64,000 nt of DNA, from positions 1 to 64,000 of the forward strand of contig NZ_CADDTS010000048.1 in assembly GCF_902753875.1 (NCBI RefSeq), written 5' to 3'. Below, piece by piece: positions 18,694-27,833 of this stretch. The position numbers were made by a program, and so were the translations under genes. Each line of letters begins with the position of its first letter. Positions within the stretch are counted from its first letter, which is position 1. This stretch comes from Acinetobacter bouvetii (GTDB taxonomy: Bacteria > Pseudomonadota > Gammaproteobacteria > Pseudomonadales > Moraxellaceae). Under the pieces are notes generated by a model, which saw nothing but the letters and a program-made list of their open reading frames with translations, ran no database searches and had not been told where the DNA came from.

Positions 18694-19623
18694 TTACTTT
18701 GTTGCAGTTGGTTCTGCAGTTAACTGGTATATCCAAGATGGAACTTTTGGTAAAGATTTTTCTGGAATCTGGTCAGTCATCGCCACCATGGCATCTACAG
18801 GAATATGGAACCATTTTTGCTTGCGATCAATCACTTTATAGGCATGAAACTGGATAATCTGAAACCAGGGATTACGACGGCCAGCGACTGTTCTGCCACC
18901 AATTTTGGAAAATTTATTCATTGCTGAATAGAGTTTTTCTTCAGCCAGTCCAAGTTTAATGACGTTGTCACGCATTTTATTGATCAACGGCAAATAGGCT
19001 AGAATTCCCAAAATCATGCGCGGATCAAGCGCTCTTGCTGCCATTTGGGAAAGTTGAATGAAGGTTTTATTGTAGCCTTGCGCTTCCATGACACTAAAAC
19101 CGACGCCCAGATGTCGGGCTTCATCACCATTAATCAATTTAAAAGCCTGATGACAGACCGGATCATCGACGCTATCGAGTAAAAAGGTGCATAAGGCACC
19201 ATCCAGCGCAACTTCTAGCATGGGAATGACCGCACCCAAAATATAGAAGGGCATATCATCGGCATAGGTATCTAGCCATTTAATAATCAGCCGCAGATTT
19301 TTATTGGGCTTGGGAATGTCGCCTTCTAACATGCCCCAACGTTTCATCAGTGCCATTTCCGCATTGGCATGTCGCTGTTCTTCAGCATGAAAAATGGCAT
19401 ACATTTCACTTAAAGTCGGGTTTGGTGCTTTTTTTGACATCGCAGCAAATGCACGCGCGCCAATATGTTCAATCCACATTAAGTCGGCCATAAAGTCTTT
19501 CAGTTTTGGCCATTGCTCGGACGTGATTAGCTCTTTTCCTGGTGCATTCCAGTCAATATCAGATAAAGTCCATTGGGTATTTTTGACTTTATCCAGCATT
19601 TTTTCTAGGTCAATTGAAGCCAT
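18694..19623 (-). CDS. Ferritin-like diiron protein, putative oxygenase
   Basis: The 309-residue protein is mostly helical and shows the carboxylate and histidine pattern of a four-helix diiron centre: Glu in LMWIEHIGARAF (about residue 51), EEQRHANAE (about 79-87), Glu in MLEVALDGAL and DEARHLGVG (about 168-176). Two ExxRH/ExxH-type motifs spaced about 90 residues apart fit a diiron oxygenase or ferritin-like enzyme. Residues 230-300 form an extra C-terminal region with a basic GGRTVAGRRNPW segment. The substrate is unknown. Its neighbour downstream is an FMO-like domain relic, which might deliver electrons or act as chaperone. Confidence 0.65.
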   Translation of the reverse strand: MASIDLEKMLDKVKNTQWTLSDIDWNAPGKELITSEQWPKLKDFMADLMWIEHIGARAFAAMSKKAPNPTLSEMYAIFHAEEQRHANAEMALMKRWGMLEGDIPKPNKNLRLIIKWLDTYADDMPFYILGAVIPMLEVALDGALCTFLLDSVDDPVCHQAFKLINGDEARHLGVGFSVMEAQGYNKTFIQLSQMAARALDPRMILGILAYLPLINKMRDNVIKLGLAEEKLYSAMNKFSKIGGRTVAGRRNPWFQIIQFHAYKVIDRKQKWFHIPVDAMVAMTDQIPEKSLPKVPSWIYQLTAEPTATK

Positions 19624-19877
19624 GACTACACCTGTAGCAGCATTGTTTTCATACCAGTGTAGGAGAAATCATACGGATGTAATGTGCGGAACTGCTTAAA
19701 CTGATATGACTGATTTTGCCAATGCTTTAGTCTACTGATTTATAGAGATAATTTATTTAACTATTTGATATTAAAAAATAAAGACTTATCATTAGAGGAC
19801 AAGTCTTATCTTTAAAAGCAGGCTGGTGTTAGACAATGCTGAAATGGAAGAGTGAGCTCAATAGGCTAGAAGTGGAT

Positions 19878-20354
19878 TTAATTCTGTTCATCATCCTGTT
19901 CAAAATTTTTAAAGTCCGCATTTAAAAAATGAGGCATGCCGGATGATGGCGTATGCACTCTCAGATAGTCTAAATCGCGGATATTTTTCTGCACGGCCAC
20001 AGCACCAAATAAACTCAGTAAAAAAGCCATGATATAAAAACCTTTTTCACTTAAATCCAGTGATGCATTCCATAAACCCAGTGCAAGTAATGTAATGCAG
20101 ATGACAATCGAGGCCCAGCACAGTCCAAAATAAATCGCAGTGACATGCATGCCTTCGAGTTTATCGCGGACAATTTTTTGCAAAGAAACGGCAGCAAATA
20201 GCCCATATAAAATCAGGATCAGATAATAACCCTTTTCATTCAGCAGCATGTCGGCATTCCATAAGCCAATCAGATAGGCGGCTATGCCAGTGATGAGGGC
20301 AATCCAACTGGCTGCAATAAATGCAGAGGTCGGTTTATTGATATATTGATTCAT
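19878..20354 (-). CDS. YiaA/YiaB-like inner membrane protein
   Basis: The 158-residue protein has an internal duplication typical of the YiaA family. Two units each contain two helices and a signature: IGLWNADMLLNEKGYYLIL at about 24-42 and LGLWNASLDLSEKGFYIMA at about 92-110, each followed by a helix and VQKNIRD or LQKIVRD. The four helices place it in the inner membrane. The C-terminal 30 residues are hydrophilic and end EQDDEQN. The function of this family is not known. It stands alone on the minus strand. Confidence 0.8.
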   Translation of the reverse strand: MNQYINKPTSAFIAASWIALITGIAAYLIGLWNADMLLNEKGYYLILILYGLFAAVSLQKIVRDKLEGMHVTAIYFGLCWASIVICITLLALGLWNASLDLSEKGFYIMAFLLSLFGAVAVQKNIRDLDYLRVHTPSSGMPHFLNADFKNFEQDDEQN

Positions 20355-20490
20355 TCTTTTATTCCATTTTAATAGTCGTATATTTTTTATACAGATATTA
20401 TGCCGAAGCCTGAAGATTTAGCAATTGTTGTGCTTATATATTGAATAAAATTGATGTTTTAATGATTGGTGTTTTTCCATCTGCGCATAA

Positions 20491-20516
20491 AAAAATAGCA
20501 CCGAAAACGGTGCTAT
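20491..20516 (-). terminator. Terminator after the LLM oxidoreductase
   Basis: The stem ATAGCACCG / CGGTGCTAT with a four-base loop is followed by a T-run on the minus strand, just past the stop codon at 20536. Confidence 0.8.
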
Positions 20517-20535
20517 AGTGCGTATTGGTACAGAC

Positions 20536-21537
20536 TTAAGAATTTTTGATCTGCATTAATAATTCAAAGTTTTCAAGTCGTTTGTCTGTGTCGTAAATAT
20601 CACAGGTAAAAATAAACTCATCGACATTATATTTTTCTAATAGCCTTTCCAAACCGGCTTTGACGGTCTCTGGCGAACCTATTTGTGCCAGGGCATAGAA
20701 ATTGTCGACCGACATTTTTTCTGCAGGTGACCAAAGTCCTTCCATGCTGGCAACTGGCGCTTTCAGTTTTAAGCTTTGTCCACGCATCAAGCCAAGCACC
20801 CGCTGATAGGCACTGGTCGCCAGATATTGTGCTTCTTCATCGCTTTGTGCCACCACCGTCGGAACACCCATGGAAACATAAGGTCGATCCAAATATTCAG
20901 ATGGTTCAAAGTTTTCTCTATACAGTTTGATCGCTTGATCCAGCATACGTGGCGCAAAATGTGAAGCGAATGAATAGGGAAGGCCTAGTTTTGCAGCCAG
21001 CTGTGCACTAAACAGGCTGGAACCCAATAACCAGACTGGAACATGGGTGTTTTGTCCAGGAGTCGCGACAATCCGTTGATGAGGAACAGGGGCTTTGAAA
21101 TATTGCAGGATTTCCAGCACATCTTGCGGGAATTGGTCTTCGGTTTCCTTGCGGCCACGGCGTAAGGCACGCATGGTGACCTGATCAGTGCCGGGTGCCC
21201 GGCCAAGTCCCAGTTCAACACGATTCGGATAAAGCGTAGCTAAAGTGCCAAATTGTTCTGCCACCACTAAAGGCGCGTGATTAGGTAGCATAATGCCGCC
21301 TGAACCGACTTTTAAGCTGTGCGTATTGGCTAAAATATATCCCAATAACACCGCTGTTGCAGAACTGGCAATACCATCCATATTGTGATGTTCGGCCAGC
21401 CACAGTCGGCGATACCCTAATTGTTCCGCTTTTTGGGCCAGTGCCAATGCATGATGCAGTGAAAATTCTATGCTTTTATCATCACGGACCGGCGCAAGTT
21501 CGAGAATGGAAAATTGAGTGTCTTTTAAAGAACGCAT
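20536..21537 (-). CDS. LLM-class flavin-dependent oxidoreductase
   Basis: This is a luciferase-like TIM-barrel monooxygenase that uses reduced FMN. The 333-residue protein starts [19 protein letters not shown] and has the class features [19 protein letters not shown] (about 43-61), [25 protein letters not shown] (about 75-98) and [12 protein letters not shown]. The AEHHN motif places it in the subfamily annotated as MsnO8 or YhbW-like. The substrate cannot be told; the gene is single and has its own terminator. Such enzymes often act on small sulfur or aromatic compounds. Confidence 0.85.
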   Translation of the reverse strand: MRSLKDTQFSILELAPVRDDKSIEFSLHHALALAQKAEQLGYRRLWLAEHHNMDGIASSATAVLLGYILANTHSLKVGSGGIMLPNHAPLVVAEQFGTLATLYPNRVELGLGRAPGTDQVTMRALRRGRKETEDQFPQDVLEILQYFKAPVPHQRIVATPGQNTHVPVWLLGSSLFSAQLAAKLGLPYSFASHFAPRMLDQAIKLYRENFEPSEYLDRPYVSMGVPTVVAQSDEEAQYLATSAYQRVLGLMRGQSLKLKAPVASMEGLWSPAEKMSVDNFYALAQIGSPETVKAGLERLLEKYNVDEFIFTCDIYDTDKRLENFELLMQIKNS

Positions 21538-21650
21538 TTGTTTTCTCTAAGATGAAAGGCTAGAGAAAGCATACGTTGCTTGCTTGAATTTGTATATCGT
21601 TTTTTTTCGATATATTAAAAGTGAGAGTATGATTTAGGTCATGGACATAT

Positions 21651-21674
21651 AAAAAAGCACCCGAAGGTGCTTTT
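21651..21674 (-). terminator. Terminator of glycine-zipper gene 1
   Basis: Stem GCACC / GGTGC with loop CGAA and flanking A and T tracts. The same hairpin follows the two paralogs upstream (22620-22643 and 23243-23269). Confidence 0.8.
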
Positions 21675-21687
21675 AAGTGTTCTTAAA

Positions 21688-22200
21688 TTAACGGCGTTTG
21701 TACCAGCCTAAATGGCGTCCATTGTCATGGCGGTCGTTGTAGCGGTAACTATTGTTACGACGGTCATAGCGATCATGATAGCGACGCTCATCATGATCAT
21801 ATCGTTCATCATAACGATCGTCGTAACGGCGGTCTTCACTGACTTTTTTACCTAGTACAGCACCACCGGCTGAACCTAAGCCTGCGCCAATATAACCACC
21901 GTTCGTGCCACCCATATTTTTACCGACGGTATAGCCACCAGCACCACCTAAGGCACCACCGATCACAGCACCAGTACGGTCACGGCGATTAGAGGCAACA
22001 CCTGCACCTGCACCACCACCGATTGCAGAGCCAATCATGGCGCCTGTCGTACCACCCATTTGTTTACCCACGGCAGCACCGACCACGCCACCCAAGGCAG
22101 AAGTTAAGGCTGTATTTGTTGTATTACCTGCATTGGCTGTCGTCATGGTTAAAGCAGACGATGCCACGACAGCAGCAAGAAGGATTGAATTGAATTTCAT
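21688..22200 (-). CDS. Glycine-zipper exported protein, paralog 1
   Basis: The 170-residue protein starts at the ATG at 22200, which has an AAGGAG ribosome site; upstream extension of the frame is not needed. A signal peptide (1-24, ending TTANAG) precedes a glycine-zipper region (about 30-115) with repeated VGAAVGKQMGG, GAMIGSAIGG and GGYTVGKNMGG motifs, the type found in outer-membrane-associated 17 kDa-antigen-like and Rick_17kDa proteins. The C-terminal 45 residues are an unusual charged tail rich in Arg, Asp, Tyr and His (DDRYDERYDHDERRYHDRYD). It belongs to a tandem set of three. Confidence 0.8.
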   Translation of the reverse strand: MKFNSILLAAVVASSALTMTTANAGNTTNTALTSALGGVVGAAVGKQMGGTTGAMIGSAIGGGAGAGVASNRRDRTGAVIGGALGGAGGYTVGKNMGGTNGGYIGAGLGSAGGAVLGKKVSEDRRYDDRYDERYDHDERRYHDRYDRRNNSYRYNDRHDNGRHLGWYKRR

Positions 22201-22659
22201 GGCAAACTCCTTTTGGAAGCTTTTGTTATTTCTTGAGCTAAATGTAATAAAAAATGTGGAAAGCAAAATGGATGAGTTGTTCATGATTTGTATTTTTATC
22301 CGGTATTTTCTTCATAATTTATTCATAAATGACACTATTCCATCATTATGGACTGAAAAGTGCTATCAGCATGATTTGGCACACAGGGTGTTGCGCTGTG
22401 GTTGTAGGCAAGTGATGTATTCAATTGACAAACATGAAGCTGACTTTAATGCCCTATAAGAGGGGGTTATTCTCTCAAAGATAATTCATGCGGGTTGATG
22501 TAAATATAAAGTGCTTGATGGGAATCACAGCATTGAAAATGGACTAAATCAAGAATGAACTTATCACTTTTATATTCGGAAGATGCTGTGCTTTTTAATC
22601 GAAGATGATCTAATAACGTAAAAAAAGCACCCGAAGGTGCTTTAAAAAGGAAACTAGAA
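22201..22659. other. Gap between glycine-zipper genes 1 and 2
   Basis: It holds the upstream region of paralog 1 and, at the right end, the terminator of paralog 2. No open frame has a believable ribosome site. The middle (22300-22600) is unremarkable. Confidence 0.5.
22620..22643 (-). terminator. Terminator of glycine-zipper gene 2
   Basis: The same GCACC-CGAA-GGTGC hairpin with A/T tracts as after the other two paralogs. Confidence 0.8.
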
Positions 22660-23097
22660 TTAACGACGATTATAACGTTTGTGGTTATAGCTATTATAAC
22701 GACGGTCATAACGATCATCATAGCGGCGGTCTTCACTGACTTTTTTACCCAGAACCGAACCACCTGCAGCACCTAAAGCAGAACCGATATAACCACCGGT
22801 TGAACCGCCCATGCTTTTACCTACAGTATAACCACCGACACCACCTAAACCACCACCAATGGCTGCGCCAGTACGGTCACGTTTATTGGCTGAAACAGCA
22901 GCACCACCTGCACCACCGATCGCTGAACCAATCATGGCACCGGTATTGCCACCCATCTGTTTACCTACTGCAGTCCCCACAACGCTACCCAGAGCGGAGG
23001 TTAATGCAACGTTGGTGCTGTTACCCGCATATGTGGTGGTTGCTGTGACTGCTGAAGTTGCAACTACTGCGGCAAATAAAATTGAATTAAATTTCAT
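22660..23097 (-). CDS. Glycine-zipper exported protein, paralog 2
   Basis: The 145-residue protein starts at the ATG at 23097 behind a TGGAG ribosome site. Signal peptide 1-24 (ending TTYAG), then glycine-zipper segments VGTAVGKQMGGNTGAMIG, GAAIGGGLGGVGGYTV and GGYIGSALGAAGGSVLG. The tail after SEDRRYDDRYD is short (RRYNSYNHKRYNRR) and less acidic than in paralog 1. The body is close to that of paralogs 1 and 3, which points to tandem duplication including the terminator. Envelope location is inferred from the signal peptide. Confidence 0.8.
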   Translation of the reverse strand: MKFNSILFAAVVATSAVTATTTYAGNSTNVALTSALGSVVGTAVGKQMGGNTGAMIGSAIGGAGGAAVSANKRDRTGAAIGGGLGGVGGYTVGKSMGGSTGGYIGSALGAAGGSVLGKKVSEDRRYDDRYDRRYNSYNHKRYNRR

Positions 23098-23242
23098 GGC
23101 AAACTCCATTTGGAAGATTTCGTTATGTCTTGAGTCTAAGATAGTCCAAAGCTGGACAATGAAGATGGATGGCGTGTTAAGAGTTTGTGTTTTTTTCTGC
23201 CAAATTTATCCATAATTAACAAGTAATAAGCCTGCTAGATAT

Positions 23243-23269
23243 AAAAAAAGCACCCGAAGGTGCTTTTTT
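23243..23269 (-). terminator. Terminator of glycine-zipper gene 3
   Basis: The third copy of the GCACC-CGAA-GGTGC hairpin, here with a six-base T-run. Confidence 0.8.
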
Positions 23270-23293
23270 CTGATCCTGTCTGCAGGTCATTGA

Positions 23294-23725
23294 TTAACGA
23301 TGGCTGCGACGGTATTTTTTAGAGTGTTTTTTGTAAGAACGTTGGTCGGCATGACGGTCTTGTGATACTTTTTTTCCTAGAACCGAACCACCCGCAGCAC
23401 CTAAAGCAGAACCGACGTAACCACCTGTAGTTCCGCCCATGCTTTTACCTACAGTATAACCACCAACACCACCTAGACCACCGCCAATGGCAGCTGCTGT
23501 ACGGTCACGTTTGTTAGTTGAAACAGCAGCACCACCCGCACCACCAACTGCAGAACCAATCATCGCACCTGTGTTACCGCCCATTTTTTTACCAATCGCA
23601 GTACCTGCAACGCTACCTAATGCAGAAGTTGCGGCGATACGAGTTGAGTTGTCTGCATGAGCAGAAACAGTAAATACAGATGTAGCTGCGAATGCTGCGC
23701 TTAATAATAATGCATTCAGTTTCAT
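23294..23725 (-). CDS. Glycine-zipper exported protein, paralog 3
   Basis: The 143-residue protein starts at the ATG at 23725 behind a TGGAG ribosome site. Signal peptide 1-24 (core LLLSAAFAATSVF, cleavage near SAHAD), then glycine-zipper segments AGTAIGKKMGGNTGAMIG and GGYVGSALGAAGGSVLG. The tail is basic (DQRSYKKHSKKYRRSHR) and lacks the Asp/Tyr repeats of paralog 1. It is the first gene of the set in transcription order, but each has its own terminator, so they are probably separate units. Confidence 0.8.
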   Translation of the reverse strand: MKLNALLLSAAFAATSVFTVSAHADNSTRIAATSALGSVAGTAIGKKMGGNTGAMIGSAVGGAGGAAVSTNKRDRTAAAIGGGLGGVGGYTVGKSMGGTTGGYVGSALGAAGGSVLGKKVSQDRHADQRSYKKHSKKYRRSHR

Positions 23726-24092
23726 AGTTAACTCCATGTTCAAAAAGTGAACGTTATAAGCAAGTTATTTCGATGCGGCAAATGTAACAAGAATTTTTTC
23801 CAACAATGTGGAGATGAACAAGGAGAGTTGTGGTGTTTAGTGTCTGCTTTGTAAAGTTATATTAATAATGTGTAGAAACACGCTCTAGATTAAACATTCA
23901 GGTCTTAAATGTGAATGAATCTGGCAGTGATTTAGATCACATTTTCTAAACCTTCCTTTTTATAAGCGGTTTTGTCTCCACAATATCTATGTCATTTAAG
24001 CCTTAGAATCGTTACACTAGGCACAATTTTTTTAAGCTGATCTATGTCATCCAAGGCATGGTGATGGCCTTTATCTTGAGATATTTTGCAAA
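23726..24092. other. Divergent promoter region of glycine-zipper 3 and prfA
   Basis: It separates two outward-facing genes and holds one CRP-like palindrome (listed separately). I see no open frame. Confidence 0.5.
23926..23941. promoter_or_regulatory. CRP/Vfr-like palindrome
   Basis: AGTGATTTAGATCACA matches 14 of 16 positions of the CRP consensus TGTGATCTAGATCACA. It is 167 bases before prfA and about 200 before glycine-zipper gene 3. Which gene it serves, and whether Acinetobacter Vfr binds it, is an inference. Confidence 0.45.
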
Positions 24093-25181
24093 ATGAAAGA
24101 ATCGTTACGTTTACGATTAGATCAACTTTCTGACCGTCACGAAGAATTAAACGCATTACTTGCCGATGTTGAAGTGATTTCAGATAACAAACGCTTCCGT
24201 CAATTGTCACGTGAACATAGTGACCTCTCCGAAATTACCGAAGTCTGGACTAAATTCCGTCAAGCCGAAGAAGATATAGAAACGGCTGAAGCCATGTTGA
24301 GCGATCCTGATTTTAAGGAAATGGCGGTTGAGGAAATTAAAGAAAATAAAGCGCTGCTGGAACAACTCGAAGCAGACCTCAATATCCTGATGATTCCAAA
24401 AGACCCAAATGATGCCAATTCGGCCTATCTGGAAATTCGTGCCGGAACAGGTGGTGATGAAGCGGCAATCTTCTCGGGTGATTTGTTCCGCATGTATAGC
24501 AAATATGCCGAATCACAGGGCTGGCGCCTTGAAATCCTGTCTGAAAATGAAGGCGAGCATGGTGGCTATAAAGAAGTCATCTGCCTGATTAATGGTGAAG
24601 GGGTTTACGGTCGCCTGAAGTTTGAAAGTGGCGCGCACCGTGTGCAACGTGTTCCTGCGACTGAATCACAAGGTCGCGTGCATACCTCTGCCTGTACAGT
24701 GGCGATTCTTCCTGAAGTGGATGTGGATACTTCAGTAGACATTAACCCGGCAGATTTACGGATTGATACTTACCGTGCTTCGGGTGCGGGTGGTCAGCAC
24801 ATTAACAAAACCGATTCCGCAGTGCGTATTACCCACATTCCAACCGGTACCGTGGTGGAGTGTCAGGATGAACGTTCACAGCATAAAAACAAAGCCAAAG
24901 CCATGGCTTTACTGGTTTCACGTCTGGAAAATGCCAAACGTGCCGCAGCAGATGCAGCGACTTCGGAAATGCGCCGTGACCTGGTCGGTTCAGGTGACCG
25001 TTCCGAACGTATCCGTACTTATAACTATCCGCAAGGCCGCATGACTGATCACCGTATTAACTTGACCTTATATAAGTTAGATGCGGTGATGGAAGGTGAT
25101 TTAACCGAATTGCTCGACAGTTTACACCGTGAATATCAGGCAGATCAGTTGGCCCTTCTTGCACAGCAGAATGGTGGCTAA
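24093..25181 (+). CDS. prfA: Peptide chain release factor 1
   Basis: RF1 terminates translation at UAA and UAG. The 362 residues match the family. The tripeptide anticodon PAT is at 188-190 in RVPATESQG, which identifies RF1 rather than RF2, and the catalytic GGQ is at 233-235 in [16 protein letters not shown]. The glutamine of GGQ is methylated by the product of the next gene, prmC, whose start codon overlaps the prfA stop as TAATG. Confidence 0.97.
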   Translation: MKESLRLRLDQLSDRHEELNALLADVEVISDNKRFRQLSREHSDLSEITEVWTKFRQAEEDIETAEAMLSDPDFKEMAVEEIKENKALLEQLEADLNILMIPKDPNDANSAYLEIRAGTGGDEAAIFSGDLFRMYSKYAESQGWRLEILSENEGEHGGYKEVICLINGEGVYGRLKFESGAHRVQRVPATESQGRVHTSACTVAILPEVDVDTSVDINPADLRIDTYRASGAGGQHINKTDSAVRITHIPTGTVVECQDERSQHKNKAKAMALLVSRLENAKRAAADAATSEMRRDLVGSGDRSERIRTYNYPQGRMTDHRINLTLYKLDAVMEGDLTELLDSLHREYQADQLALLAQQNGG

Positions 25182-25999
25182 TGAATATTGCACAGGCCTT
25201 GGCCTTACGCGGTGAAGCAGAGAGTTATGAACGCCAGGAAAATGCCTGGTTACTGGAGCATATCACCAAAATTGATGCTTTTGATTTGCCAATGAAAAAA
25301 GCGCTGGAATTAACAGCAGAGCAAGAGCAGGCATATCGGAGTGGGCTGGCACGTATTGCAGCGGGTGAACCTTTGGCCTATGTCACAGGTTCACAGCCAT
25401 TCTGGACTTTAGATCTGAAAGTGACGCAAGACACCTTGGTGCCACGCCCGGATACAGAGGTTTTGGTTGAAACTGTTTTACGTTTAGACTTGCCTGAAGA
25501 TGCCCGTGTTGTCGATTTAGGTACTGGAACGGGGGCGATTGCTTTGTCTCTGGCCAGTGAACGCCCAGATTGGTCAGTGACTGCTAGTGATATTTATGAA
25601 CCGACTTTAGACGTTGCAGCGTTTAATGCGAAAAAGCATGATCTTGAGCATGTGCAATTTGTATTAGGTTCATGGTTTAAACCATTTGGTCGTGCTTTTT
25701 TTGATGTGATCGTATCGAATCCGCCCTATATTGATGCTGATGATGTTCACATGCAAGATCTTGCAACTGAACCAGAACGGGCTTTGGTTGCAGACAATCA
25801 TGGGCTTGCCGACCTTGAGCAAATTATCCAGCAGGCTAAAAAGCATTTAACTGTCAATGGCTGGGTGGTGCTGGAACATGGCTATGATCAGGCTGAAGCC
25901 GTGCGACATATTTTTATCCAGGCCGGATATAAAGAAGTAAGAACGGTAAAAGATTATGGTGGTAATGACCGTGTAACTTTGGGGCAGTGGCCGCATTAA
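25181..25999 (+). CDS. prmC: Release factor glutamine methyltransferase
   Basis: PrmC transfers a methyl group from SAM to the Gln of the GGQ motif in RF1 and RF2. The 272-residue protein has the N-terminal substrate domain with PLAYVTGSQPFW (about 64-75), the SAM motif DLGTGTG (112-118) and the catalytic NPPY (180-183). Its ATG overlaps the prfA stop codon, so the two are translationally coupled. A bidirectional terminator follows. Confidence 0.96.
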   Translation: MNIAQALALRGEAESYERQENAWLLEHITKIDAFDLPMKKALELTAEQEQAYRSGLARIAAGEPLAYVTGSQPFWTLDLKVTQDTLVPRPDTEVLVETVLRLDLPEDARVVDLGTGTGAIALSLASERPDWSVTASDIYEPTLDVAAFNAKKHDLEHVQFVLGSWFKPFGRAFFDVIVSNPPYIDADDVHMQDLATEPERALVADNHGLADLEQIIQQAKKHLTVNGWVVLEHGYDQAEAVRHIFIQAGYKEVRTVKDYGGNDRVTLGQWPH

Positions 26000-26010
26000 T
26001 CGATTCAATA

Positions 26011-26037
26011 AAATAAAGCGCATGATGCGCTTTATTT
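26011..26037. terminator. Bidirectional terminator between prmC and the permease
   Basis: The stem AAATAAAGCGCA / TGCGCTTTATTT with a TGA loop has A and T tracts on both sides and serves two convergent genes. It overlaps the permease stop codon. Confidence 0.85.
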
Positions 26038-26862
26038 TTTCACTACATCACGCCAGCGTAACAGCCAGTTTTCAACAATTTTCATTAAGCTATCGCTAAT
26101 TTTGCCTAAAATAGCCAATAAAATAATCGCAATAATGACGATATCTGGTCGCGAAGTTTCGCGGCCATCACTGAGTAGATAACCAATCCCTTGGGTGGCC
26201 GCAATCAGTTCAGCTGCAATCATAAACATCCAGGACAAGCTCAGGCTGTTGCGTAAACCGGTTAAAATGCCAGGTGAAGCTGCAGGAAGTACAATGTCCT
26301 TGATCTGCTGAAAATATTTCAAGCGGTAGACTTGAGCGACTTCAATCAGTTTACGATCTACGCCCTGAATGGCGGAAACTGTGTTGGTATAGGTGGGGAA
26401 AAATGCCCCGATCGCAATCAGGGTAATTTTCGATGCCTCATCAATACCTAACCATAAAAGCAAGAGCGGAATCCAGGCCAGACTAGGAATAGATTTTATC
26501 GCTGAAAACGAAGGTTCTAAAAATTCTTCAGCATGTCTGTTTAAGCCCACCAAGATAGCAAAAACCAGAGCAAGGCCGCTACCGATCAAAAAACCTAAAA
26601 ATACCCGCCAGGTACTGGTCCAGATATGCAGCCATAAATCACCTTCAGATAATTCGACTAGAGACTGCCATAAGCTGCTGGGTGCGGGAAGTAAGTAGGG
26701 TTCAATCCAGCCATTTCTCACTACGATTTCACACAAAACCAGTGCTAAAACCGGAATGAGCAGTCCCTTAAGCTTGCTTATTAATCTAAGCAAGTGAGGT
26801 GGTGGAGCACTGTCAACGTCAGGTTTAATCTGTGCCGGCTTGGTGGTTACAGTCGAACTCAT
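26032..26862 (-). CDS. ABC transporter permease, sulfonate/nitrate/taurine type
   Basis: The 276-residue protein has about six transmembrane helices in the BPD_transp_1 arrangement. The EAA-like coupling loop to the ATPase is EVAQVYRLKYFQQIKDIVLPAASPGILTGLR, broken here as YRLKYFQQIKDIVLPAA (about 177-193). Overall it resembles SsuC or TauC. It follows the binding-protein gene by two bases. No ATP-binding subunit gene is next to it, since the operon ends in a terminator, so it must use an ATPase encoded elsewhere or be inactive. Confidence 0.85.
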   Translation of the reverse strand: MSSTVTTKPAQIKPDVDSAPPPHLLRLISKLKGLLIPVLALVLCEIVVRNGWIEPYLLPAPSSLWQSLVELSEGDLWLHIWTSTWRVFLGFLIGSGLALVFAILVGLNRHAEEFLEPSFSAIKSIPSLAWIPLLLLWLGIDEASKITLIAIGAFFPTYTNTVSAIQGVDRKLIEVAQVYRLKYFQQIKDIVLPAASPGILTGLRNSLSLSWMFMIAAELIAATQGIGYLLSDGRETSRPDIVIIAIILLAILGKISDSLMKIVENWLLRWRDVVKK

Positions 26863-26864
26863 TA

Positions 26865-27833
26865 TTACTTCACAACCTTTTGTGCATATTTAGCATCAAA
26901 GAGTTGATCAATAACTTGATTAACGTTTGTTCCTGGGCGAACCAAATTTTCCTCAGTCAAAATTGTTCCCGATTTTTTCAAGGCATTAATATGCTTTGCA
27001 GTTGGGGTATTTTGTTCAAAATTGGTTCGGCTCAGTTGAAGCTTGGCGACAGCAATAGGGAGCTTGGATTCTCGCGCCAGCAATTCTGCCAGCTTATCCG
27101 GATTGGCTTTGGCCCATTTACGTGCCTGTTCATAGGCTTTGATGACTGCTTCAATGGCTTCAGGACTTTGATTCGCGAATTGCTCTTTTGTGCTCAATAC
27201 ACTGTAACTATTGAAACCGACATTTCTATAGAGCAGTTTGGCGCCAGATTGTACTTGTGCCGAAGCCATCAGCGGATCCAGACCGGCCCAAGCATCAACT
27301 TGTCCACGTTCAAGTGCCGTTTTACCATCCGGATGTTGCAGGTGTACCAGTTGCACATCCTTTTTATTCAAGCCCGCAGTTTCCAATGCCTGTAATGTGA
27401 AAAGAAAAGGGTCGGTCCCTTTGGTGGCTGCAATTTTTTTCCCTTTTAAATCTTTTATGCTTTTAATCGGAGAGTTTTTGGCAACCACTAAAGCGGTCCA
27501 TTCGGGCTGGCTTTGGATATACACAGTTTTAATCGGGCTACCATTGGCACGGCTAAGTGCAGCAGCCAGACCTGCAGTAGAAGAAAAATCGACACTACCA
27601 CTATTTAAATATTCAAGTGAACGGTTACTACCTTGGCTAAAGACCCATTTAATTTCAGTTTTAGGCAAGGCTTTTTCTAAAAGTTTTTGTTCCTTCACCA
27701 CTAAACTGGTAGGTGAATAGTAAGCATAATCCAGTTTAAGGGTGTCGGGGATCGCTGCGAAACTGGACTGAATTCCCAAACCGAGAGTAAGTGCGGTAAA
27801 TAATATTTTGCTTTTAACGCTGAAAGTGTGCAT
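26865..27833 (-). CDS. Periplasmic binding protein, aliphatic sulfonate type
   Basis: The 322-residue protein has a signal peptide (1-26, ending QSSFAA) and the NMT1/SsuA-like fold: LKLDYAYYSPTSLVV at the mature start, LEYLNSGSVDFSSTAGLAAAL, IKDLKGKKIAATKGTDPF and ALERGQVDAWAGLDPL. The last stretch, with an Asp-Ala-Trp, is typical of sulfonate, taurine and alkanesulfonate receptors. It is likely to capture a sulfur source for the permease encoded downstream. Regulation by sulfur limitation is expected from the family but no site was identified. Confidence 0.85.
   Translation of the reverse strand: MHTFSVKSKILFTALTLGLGIQSSFAAIPDTLKLDYAYYSPTSLVVKEQKLLEKALPKTEIKWVFSQGSNRSLEYLNSGSVDFSSTAGLAAALSRANGSPIKTVYIQSQPEWTALVVAKNSPIKSIKDLKGKKIAATKGTDPFLFTLQALETAGLNKKDVQLVHLQHPDGKTALERGQVDAWAGLDPLMASAQVQSGAKLLYRNVGFNSYSVLSTKEQFANQSPEAIEAVIKAYEQARKWAKANPDKLAELLARESKLPIAVAKLQLSRTNFEQNTPTAKHINALKKSGTILTEENLVRPGTNVNQVIDQLFDAKYAQKVVK

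Noticed and set aside
19790..19815. AAGACTT / AAGTCTT dyad between the diiron gene and the YiaA-like gene
   Set aside because: The stem is short with an AT-rich loop and no T-run; not enough for a terminator call.
22037..22459. 140-residue plus-strand frame in the glycine-zipper region
   Set aside because: It is mostly the antisense of paralog 1; the repetitive glycine codons keep other frames open.
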